Shown piece after piece: positions 55,871 to 64,000 of a stretch of 64,000 nucleotides of DNA (within the stretch, counting starts at the first letter, position 1; the number at the start of each line of letters is the position of its first letter). Under the pieces are notes generated by a model, which saw only the letters and a list, made by a program, of their open reading frames with translations, ran no database searches and was not told the origin of the DNA. Origin of the DNA: Ascarosepion bandense (lineage: Eukaryota; Mollusca; Cephalopoda; Sepiida; Sepiidae); contig JBBBDQ010000330.1 in assembly GCA_037127315.1 (NCBI GenBank), forward strand, positions 4,155,501 to 4,219,500, written 5' to 3'. A program made the translations under genes and the position numbers.

Positions 55871-57098
55871 CTGATAATTAAAATGAAACATGTATCATAA
55901 TCAGGAAAATTAGGATTTGAACAAACATTTGAGTTTCAGCAGAATGATATACTGTATTTCCTGTTGTTTAAGATGTGCCTTTTTTTTTTCTTTCCAAAAA
56001 GAAACCCACCAAAAATTCAGCCCGTGTCAAACATATCAATGATTGACTTTGGGTAGACCTTAACATATAGGTTACTGATACTAGACTAATAGCTAAACAT
56101 CCTTATCTGATACCCTAGCTCCCTGAAGCATTATTAGTATGTGTTATACACTGGAAATAATATCATTTATAATTATGAAAGAAAGAAAAACAAAATGATA
56201 GAATAGCAATATATCAGAATTGGATTTGTCAAGAAACAAGTTTTATTCTGGTCTGTACAGTGAATGTACAAAGTCAGCTCAGAACAATCCTTTTAGGTTT
56301 TAAACTCTTTCAGTATTGATAAAAAAATATTAGCAAAAAGTGCTCAGTTAATGAAATATGCAAATTAACAGAAAAATCTGAAGATGTTATTTGAAGAATT
56401 TATTTGAAAAATTAGAATTAGCAGATTTCTGACCATGTTTTTTTCAAACAAGTTTACAAATTAAGAGTAATGTCAAATATCTGCTACCTTTCACACTTCT
56501 CTATAAATATGAATTTTTTATTATATTACATGTTTTAAAAATCAAAACCGCTTTCAATTCTAAATCTCTGTTCAATAGTAAGACTAAGCCTCTCATCTAG
56601 AGAAATATGGATTGATAAAGCTTTTAAGAAAGAGGTCAAATTTTACTTTGCTTTTAGCTTTACAGACGTTGGTAAAAAAAAAAAAAAAAAAAAAAAATCC
56701 AATAAACGTAAAAAAGGGCCAACAGAGGTAAAAGGTTGAAAAATGTTTGTCTTAATTATTAGTCAAGCAGTAACTATTAGATCCAAGAATTGCTTATCAT
56801 GCCAGTAGACAGTGTCCATGATTAATCATGGAGGTGTTTCATGTCAGTTATCTGATGTATACTACAAATGAAGGATAAAGACAATACAGGGATTAATTTA
56901 ATTTGCTTTTGTCAAGATTAGGATTATAATAAACCCTTTTGCCAAGAGGAAAATTTTATGATACTTATTTCATTTAAGTAGATGTTCATATTATGTGGGA
57001 AGAACAAATCTTATATGTAAGCAAACTGGTTGTGATGAGTGAGAACACCTTGTTCTGGCTCTGAGGAAAATTTGAGAAATATTTTACATAAATGTCAC
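55871..57098. other. DPM3 intron 1, left part
   Basis: AT-rich with an A-run at about 56674-56697. Nothing recognisable. Confidence 0.5.
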
Positions 57099-57380
57099 CA
57101 TTTGTCTATATTTCTGAGATGAGGTATTATAATTACACTATTTACATTGTTCAGACTATCGTCCTCATCTTTGTTGCCATATTCACAATGTTTTGGCTGT
57201 TGTACGCTCTTTCTTCAGGTGATTGGAATTTAGAACTGAACCCTTTATTTTGTTCATATGGGTAGATTGTTCTAGTTCCATGAGACGTGTCTTTTCCAGA
57301 CGTCTCAGCATCAGTTATGTTCTTCTAACTCAACTCTCTAAGTTTTTTGTTCACCTCTAATGTAGCCAGTGTGTAAATAA
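57099..57380 (-). mobile_element. PLE family 2, solo arm
   Basis: Same terminal block as 9168 and 33807: TTTCTGAGATGAGG, ACATTGTTCAGACTATCG, GGCTGTTGTACGCTC, TTCTTCAGGTGATTGG. No body follows. Confidence 0.75.
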
Positions 57381-57839
57381 TGCACAAACCTGGTCTAAAA
57401 AAAGAAAAATGTCATCTGTAGTGGATGTGTGGTTATCTATGCAATCAAATCATTGCTATTCACTTATTACAAGTTACTAGCATGTTCAGAATTCAATCCA
57501 CAAACATATATAATTTGTACATTGACAAAACAAAAGAAATACAACAAAATTCTGTAAGGCAACAAACAATAACATTTATATAACAATACACACAATAATT
57601 GTAGTAGTGATAAGCATACAAAAAGAAGTTGCAAAATTGTATGTTTACAAAAATTAAGGTTGAATGTCTTTCACAATAAATCTTCTGTGTGGTATGGTTT
57701 GTTTTAGGAACAGTCTAAATGATGCAAAAGTTATTTAATTTGTTAAGTAAAATTTTGTAATTTGCTTGAAGCATTGTGTAAAATAGTTGTATGGGTTATA
57801 TCTTGAAGGCTGTCACAATGCGTTGAATGAAATAAAGGA
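57381..57839. other. DPM3 intron 1, middle part
   Basis: Nothing recognised. Confidence 0.45.
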
Positions 57840-58440
57840 AGGTAAGGAAGTGTTTGTATTACCTATTTATTACATTAATATTTTGAGATTAAAATCTCAT
57901 CTTCAGAATGGCAGAGAAGCTTTTGCCTGTCCAAACTCCGTCGCAGTCCCTCTATGAATGGTTGGTGAGAGTTGTCCACTGCTGCTGTACCTGTGTGTGT
58001 GTATGTGCGTGTATTCTAGTTGGGGCCTTTATGGTCTGATAATTTGTTAAATTAAATAAATGTCAGTTGAAATGGGTGTGTGAGTGGGAATTGAAATAAG
58101 TGAATGAGAGTTGAAAAGTAGATTTTTCACTTGAATGATTCAGGCTTGTGCCCAATGGCAAACAAAGTGGGCAATAGTGCTTATATCTATTACATGGTGA
58201 TTAGCATGAATGTCTACTTCCTGCCCAAGTAGTTTGTTGCTGGGTTTCCTCCTTAAATACTTGCAATAGTGGCTCACAAACACTTGTAAGTTTTGGTGGA
58301 ATTAAACATGTTCTATAATTTTTTTCACAAACCTTTTAATATTGTGTGTGATTAAAAAATTGTTGCTAGATTCTAGCAGCGAAAAGTTTTTTCTTCACTC
58401 ACATGTTATGCAAGAGGTAAATTGTCATATCTACTTTTTT
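57840..58440 (-). mobile_element. possible PLE fragment, family 4
   Basis: Minus strand carries CTGAAGA (57906-57900), a 5-bp stem GAGAT/ATCTC, then AAAA where a hammerhead has GAAA. The position and form match the arms of the other PLEs in the window. The DNA to the right has no clear protein. Assignment rests mainly on the core motif. Confidence 0.4.
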
Positions 58441-60000
58441 AATAAAACTTTGCAAGGTGGATTTCACACATCCATCATTGTTAGGTTGGAGCAACAAAAA
58501 TCAATAAATTATTAATTAGTTCATCATGTAATACTACCATGTTTTATTTATTCATAATCTAATAAACAAAAGTAGTGATTTGTGGTACAAATCAAATCTG
58601 GAGGGGGAAAAAAATCAATTTGAAAAACTTAAATTCAATTTCAATATGTTTAAATAAATTATATTTCATTTTTAGAATTCGTGAATAGTACAAATGCTGG
58701 TACAGAGATCTTTACTTAAAAAAAAAAAACAGCCGTGTAACAAAATGGAGAAATTCTCTTTAAAAGGAATGATAATGATGCTAAAATAAAAATAAAAAAA
58801 GGTAAAAAAAAAAATTATAAACATGATGGATTTCATTCAAACATTTAAATTTATAAACATGTATTCTCTCTATTTGTCTCCATAAAATGTTATTATTTAT
58901 TTTAAATATTTGTCTGTACGTTTCTCTTCAAGGTCTCCCCAGAAATTGGACAAGTGAATTGTGTGTGTCTGCCCACACTTATGAAAAATGTGGTATTGCT
59001 TCCAGCGGTGAAACCTCTGTGTAACCTCTTATCTTTTTTTTTAACTAACCTTCTATTTGGTTAGTTCATTTCCATTTCATGCATATCAAGTCAAAACGAA
59101 AAAAACCTCCAAAATAACTGAAACTAAAAAGAATTATTGGCTAAAATAAATTGAAGAATAAAACAAAGTGTAGATATTGTTTTTTTTTTTTTTTGGTGCA
59201 CGACTTTTTTTTTTCAAACGGAAAGGAAGGCTCATAATATGAGGCTAGTAAACTAAAGAAATGTTATGGAAGTATTTGCAGTTGCTACATTCCATCAGTG
59301 TGTGTGAAAATGAAACGCGTTCTCTCTCATTCATGAATTACCCTCATCATCTATTTTTGGTTTTCGGTTATTTGAGCCGATTTTTACGTGGAGGTGGAAG
59401 GGATTCGACTCTGATTCTTTCGTTTAACACGTGGACCTTTGACAAAATGAATCAGAATCCGTTAATAAGTTGGGAAAGATATGTTTTAAAGAGTCGTGTA
59501 TGTGGTTGTGGTTGTTCAGGACCCGGCAAATTTACATTTTTTAAAACAACAGACACGCTGCTGCTACCTACCTAATGGTCACTGGTTATCGACATTTGTT
59601 CTGACAAAATGCAAATCTAGTCTACGAGGAAGAACAGCCGATTTAAAAAAAAAACATTTTCAGAATATTTTCCGTTCTAAGCAAATTATTACAAAACAAA
59701 TCTTTTTTTTCTGCTATAACCTCATAATGCCATATTATGCTGTGATTCATTTGATATAAAACATTCACAATAAGGGAAAAAATAACTTGAAAAAGTAAAA
59801 CTAAAAAGAAAAAACGGGAGGCACATTACAAAAACCAGGTTAAAAAATAAGCCAGATTTCATATACCACTAACGGTGAGTTAAAACGTTAAGTTACATGC
59901 TAAAAAAGAGAAATATTTTGAAAAATAAACAATTCATTGCTTACAATATGAGAAACAGTTTTTTTTGTTTGTTTTTTTAAGTATTTTATGTGTAACTTAC
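58441..60000. other. DPM3 intron 1, right part
   Basis: No element recognised. The frame 59261-59575 (104 codons) lacks recognisable domains and is not called. The right end is the GTAAGT donor (minus strand, 60000-59995). Confidence 0.45.
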
Positions 60001-60003
60001 CAT
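60001..60003 (-). CDS. DPM3: DPM3 coding exon 1 (ATG only)
   Basis: On the minus strand an ATG (60003-60001) is followed immediately by a perfect GTAAGT donor. Joining it at phase 0 to exon 2 gives MVKAVEW, which aligns with the M-TKLAQW start of vertebrate DPM3. There is A at -3. The complete protein would be 93 residues, against 92 in human as I recall it. The exon's 5' UTR lies at higher coordinates. Confidence is moderate because the evidence is one codon and one splice site. Confidence 0.6.
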
Positions 60004-61379
60004 AATGATTACGTGTTGTTTTCACTTTCTAATGCTGCGTACAAACGGTCACAGGTCAATAAAATTCCTGTTGAAAATAGCTACCCGTGTTAGAAAAAAC
60101 GGTGTTAAGTTAATTCAAGATGGAAAGGAATCACATCAAAATTTAAACAAATTGTTCAAAGCAACATTTGGACTTCACGACTTTATATTTTTATTAAATT
60201 TAATGAAATTAAGCAAGTTCAAACAAATAAAGAGAAAAAAATTGAGAATGTTCATATCGTTATGAAATGCTTGAGGAGAATGAAAAGAAAGAAAATTAAG
60301 AAGTAATTTTTTACTTTTAAATTGCAAAATAAAACAATGTATCTGAATTTGTATCTTCCTCTTCATGTGTCAAATCAAAATTTAGATTATAAGTTAGATT
60401 ATTTTTTTTACATCCTTTTATTAAATTTCTCTTACTGACTTGCGAAAAAATAAATTAAATAAAAGAACTTCATTGTAAATTATACTTCCGTTTTCCTACT
60501 TTTCGTACTAAGTGGAGAGAGAGACAATCAAGTTCAACAGTTGATTGATTGAATTACAAAAAAAAAAACTAAAGAAAAAACTTGTATGTTTTATTTATTT
60601 ATTTTTATCTAACAATTTCATGATTGTTTGCCTTAGCTCTGTTTAGTACAAATTACCACTGAGTCTTAAACAGAGACTTTAAAATAATTTTTTTTCTGAT
60701 ATCCATACAAATAGGGGTCTTGACCATGTAACAATGTAGCCTTATGCCACACATGGCCGAAAATCTCCATATTTGATAAAAATTGAAAACCGACAGAAAA
60801 TTGAACAACCAAACAAATGAATAATAAATAATAGCAAGTTTTCTGACGTATAACAGTACAGTTGGTATTTATTTTTCACAAAAATGATTTTTCTGTGAAA
60901 ATAATGCACGCAAAAAGTTCTTTGTTGAAAGGAATAAAATTAAAGTCTTCACATTAAAGTTCGTATAAGCTGAGTTCAAAACAACAGATGGTTTGAAAGC
61001 CAGTAGTAATTGTTTTTAGCACAGTCTTTGTATGTTTCTTTCTAAATAGTAATGCATAGTGAGTCGTATAGGCAAAGTGAAAAGAAAGAAGATAATAAAA
61101 TGTAACTTGAGTGACTTTTAAAGTTTCAGTGTGCTGCTGGCTATTGACGCCCATTCCTTATGTCTGTTAGTGTTCGACGATTTTATTTAGACTTGTTGTA
61201 CAAATCTTATGGCACAAGGCCGAAGGGAGGGGAAACAAAACTGAGGTTGGTCTTGCAGTACTCTATCCTATACCTAGCTAATCCGATTCACGACCCAGAC
61301 ATACGTTACAATTTTTCTCAATCACCTGTGGGGCTTGATACATTGACACCCCCCCCCCACACACACACATGGTCACTCA
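60004..61379. other. probable DPM3 5' UTR/upstream region
   Basis: AT-rich. The short frame 60005-60265 is unsupported. The DPM3 transcription start could be anywhere between here and about 61.5 kb. Confidence 0.4.
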
Positions 61380-61560
61380 GCGTTCACGTGATAACTTAGT
61401 TTCCCGCGTAAACGAATGCCAATAAAAGCGGGGAACATCACGTGGTACGCTAGTTAGGATTTTGTCCTGGACAAGAGCAGACATGTTTCTCTAACTCACA
61501 AAAACACACGCGCACTAATTGCGGGTAGCAATTAGGGGCGCAATTTTTTATTTCTCACCA
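61380..61560 (-). promoter_or_regulatory. candidate DPM3 promoter with two CACGTG boxes
   Basis: A locally CpG-richer stretch upstream of DPM3. It contains palindromic CACGTG at 61385-61390 and 61439-61444, the first within TCACGTGA. Such E-boxes bind USF/TFE-type bHLH factors. CpG patches (CCCGCG, AAGCGGGG, GGGGCGC) lie between and after them. No TATA box placed. This is a suggestion from composition and position. Confidence 0.35.
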
Positions 61561-61980
61561 GGGAAAGAACTTCTCTTTCCTTAATTTTATGCATGCTGTC
61601 AACCCTATGTAACCTTTGTTAATATATTGTTTTTCTCGTTACTTTCGCCTTTTCGTTCTTTCTTATCGCCTGTTTTATTTCATGACCCCATGTTACGTCG
61701 AGTCGACTCGGAAACTTAAATTAGTAATGGACGCTTCGTCCTCTACACACCACAAAAATTTGTCCATCAACACTCATGCCTATCATTCACCAAAATACCG
61801 CACCACATACCGGGGACCTAGAAATGCCCCAAATGTACATAAAAATTTCACAATTTACAATAAATACAAAAATATATTTAAAACTTTAACATGACATGAC
61901 ATGCGGGGGTGAGAAACATGAAACAAAAAAAACCCAAAACAAAAGATTTTCAAACTAAAAATAGCAACATAAACTTTGTG
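61561..61980. other. uncharacterised upstream DNA
   Basis: No recognised gene. The frame 61616-61894 lacks domain evidence. Confidence 0.4.
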
Positions 61981-64000
61981 TTAGTTGGACCCAGCCCACC
62001 CTCAAAACGAAGAGGCCGCTGTATTCTGCCCAAAGGACAAAATCAAGAGGCTCTCTTTCTACAGGAAGTGGAGAGGAGAAAATAAATTGGACTGGAGAAA
62101 GAATAATACTATCTCAGACGAGATCAAACGGGACAAAATTAAAAACGGAAACTGGGAATCTCGAACTGAAACATAACAAAAGACAAACGCCGGGAACAGG
62201 CCGGGAAACACACTCACACACATTAACTAGGTACACAAGAAGGAACTTACCTTAACCAAGGGGAGGGTTCCAGAGGAATCCAACCCGATGTGACTACTAG
62301 ATCTAAAAGAGAAAATCAAGGCTAGCCCCAGTCACGCGAACCAGGCTCGCCACATTTACCCACCTTTTGCTGAACTCTGTCGGAGCCAACCGTTTCCGAT
62401 TAGTTCTAATCTTCATTTTGAGCTGATGCTCAAAATATCGGATTAGATCCTGATGCGAAAGACGGCCGCCCCGCAATTCCTCCAATCGCGTCGTCCATAT
62501 CACCATTCGAGCCGTGGCCAGTATCGATAGAAACACCATTCGCTTCACTCCACTTACGGGGGCGACACATTGTCACAGACGTATGCACGATCAATGAGCA
62601 CGAGTTCTCGCAGCGTGATACGAGCAATCAACTCGCCGACACGATCCAACAACGGGCGAACGCGCGAACAATGGTAGAAGGCGTGCGAAGACGTCTCCTT
62701 AAGACCAAGGTTGCAACGCTCACAATCTGGCAAATCCGCCAGGCCCATTATGAAACGCATGTCATTGAGAGACAAGCTATTCCGAACCAATCGCCAGGTC
62801 AGAGAAAACTCAGAGTTGCTGAGCCAATCCGATCCTGGCGCCCAAGACCAGAAAGAGCGATACTCCTCCTCCGTCAAGCCAAGCTCCTGCCTCAATCGAT
62901 CCTTCGCGACACCCGCCACTAATCCCTGATAGAAGTGTCTCCTAGGCCGAGAAAGGTCACTAAACCGTGGAATGGCTCATAAGGCCTTCCGGCATTCGCG
63001 AATGAAAGCTGGTCGCCCTCGAAGCTTACGGCAGCGCCTCGAGACCGGAGGAGTGATTGTAAGGCTAGGGAACGCGTCCCTTACTACCCCCGTAAGCAAC
63101 GAGTCTTCCAATAACGCACGTCTGAGAAATGCCAACCACGTGGCGTGTTTGTGATTCGCCAAGTGCGGCATTCCCAGACTCCCTTGAGACGGACGTTGGT
63201 AACAGACACGTTTGTCGACGTGATGTCAGCGTCCTCTCCACAGAAGGGAGAATAGCAGACGCTCGATAGCCTCCTCACGCTCGCTACAAAGTGGAAGTAC
63301 AGACAGCCGGTAAAGAATCATGGGGAAGATGTATGTAACACACACCTCCGTCAGACCCTTTAAGGACAACCGCCTTCGACGCCAAGTTTCGACCGACGCG
63401 CCGACCTTTGCCTGTATATCAGACCAATTCTTCTTCAACTGTAAGCCCGGCCCGAACCACACTCCAAGAATGCGGACGGGACCGTCCGTCCAGTTGAAGA
63501 GCCCCGGGAGGGGAGACCCCTTCCAGGCGCCTAACCGCAAGCCGGAAGAGTTGTCGCGGTTAATCTTGGCCCCTGTCACCTTTTCGTACCGTTCAAGTGC
63601 CTTCTGTGCCGCTAAAAGTCGTTACGTCATCGGCGTACGCGGAAACCCTGGTTCGAGCACCGCCAGGGATTGCACGTCCTGTCCCTTAGCCGGCGAAGGA
63701 GGGGCTCCAACGCCAAGACATAAAGTAATGACCACAGTGGACAACCCTGTCGAACCGACCTACACGGCGCAAAGGCGCTCGACAGCTTTCCGTTCACCTG
63801 CACCACAGCCGTGGGGGAGCGATACAGGAGATAAATCCAGCGGTAGAAGCCGGGTGTGAATCCGGTAGCCTGCAGGACAGCCATCAGGTAGCCATGGTCA
63901 ATCCTATCAAATGCCTTGGACTGATCCAAATTGATCAGCGCAGCTTCATCGTCGTCTTTTACACCCTCTATGATCGTGCGGATCAAGTGCAGGTTGCTCT
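61981..64000 (-). mobile_element. L1/Tx1-like LINE, 3' part, runs off the right edge
   Basis: GC-rich minus-strand non-LTR retroelement. Starting at the window edge it has INLDQSKAFDRIDH (RT motif A), SVRQGCPLWSLLYVLALEPL (motif B), and AYADDVTTF (motif C, YADD codons at 63637-63626). ILGVWFGPG and WRRRRLSLKG follow (thumb region). Near 62700 there is a C-terminal CERCN...HAFYHC zinc-knuckle-like motif as in L1/Tx1 ORF2. The reading is broken into at least five frames, so it is inactive. The last coding piece ends about 62303. The 62302-61981 stretch may be its 3' UTR; I cannot fix the 3' end. Confidence 0.85.

Noticed and set aside
55754..55891. DPM3 start at the in-frame ATG at 55891
   Set aside because: The residues it adds (MFHFNYQ) do not match the family, while splicing to the ATG at 60003 gives the expected M-x-K start; kept only as an alternative.
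59261..59575. 104-codon plus-strand frame
   Set aside because: No domain, no splice context, located in DPM3 intron 1 on the other strand.
62247..62252. GTAAGT on the minus strand as a DPM3 5' UTR exon donor
   Set aside because: It lies in or next to the L1/Tx1-like element's 3' region and no exon can be defined around it.
63320..63859. 179-codon plus-strand frame in the GC-rich region
   Set aside because: Antisense shadow of the L1/Tx1-like reverse transcriptase on the minus strand.

Overview
The window looks like a eukaryotic nuclear genome, most likely a cephalopod mollusc of the octopus type. This is inferred from AT-rich DNA with long introns, two canonical GT-AG split host genes, and dense retroelements. 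The retroelements include tRNA- and 5S-headed SINEs that share a common body resembling the cephalopod 'Ceph' domain, and many Penelope-like element (PLE) remnants. There is no bacterial-style gene organisation.

Host gene 1 (plus strand, 7654-27602) is the 3' part of a nuclear hormone receptor. Five exons with matching phases encode the end of the DNA-binding domain extension and hinge, then a complete ligand-binding domain and a stop codon. The zinc-finger exons must lie upstream of the window. The T/A-box and ligand-binding-domain signature look most like NR3 (ERR/ER-like), but the subfamily is provisional. The last helix has Gln where the AF-2 charge-clamp Glu is expected.

Host gene 2 (minus strand, 60003-49825) is DPM3, the small ER-membrane subunit of dolichol-phosphate mannose synthase. 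I reconstructed it from five phase-0 coding exons into 93 residues; only fragments of it show up as open reading frames. Its first coding exon appears to hold only the ATG, and a 30-nt microexon encodes part of the second membrane helix. The two genes converge, with about 22 kb of repeats between their 3' ends.

Most of the rest is mobile DNA. (a) A Jockey/CR1-like LINE at 19.9-22.8 kb carries endonuclease and reverse transcriptase remnants, and many 5'-truncated relatives share its 3' end. (b) Mariner transposase relics lie at 2.8, 9.7, 17.2, 43.6 and 47.6 kb. (c) PLEs of several families have inverted terminal arms carrying hammerhead-ribozyme-like cores; one at 29.2-30.4 kb keeps an open GIY-YIG endonuclease frame. 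(d) There are tRNA-derived SINEs, and two SINEs with a full-length 5S rRNA-like head followed by a tRNA-like part. (e) A pogo/Tigger-like MITE cluster lies at 40.3-42.5 kb. (f) A GC-rich L1/Tx1-like LINE runs off the right edge. A roughly 60-copy, 37-bp minisatellite occupies 15.0-17.2 kb inside a receptor intron.

I found no single unmistakably new system. The best leads are the recurring hammerhead-like cores, the 5S-tRNA SINEs flanking a receptor exon, the minisatellite with a homeodomain-like core in nearly every unit, the AF-2 substitution, and the unusual DPM3 exon structure with inverted repeats around two of its exons.
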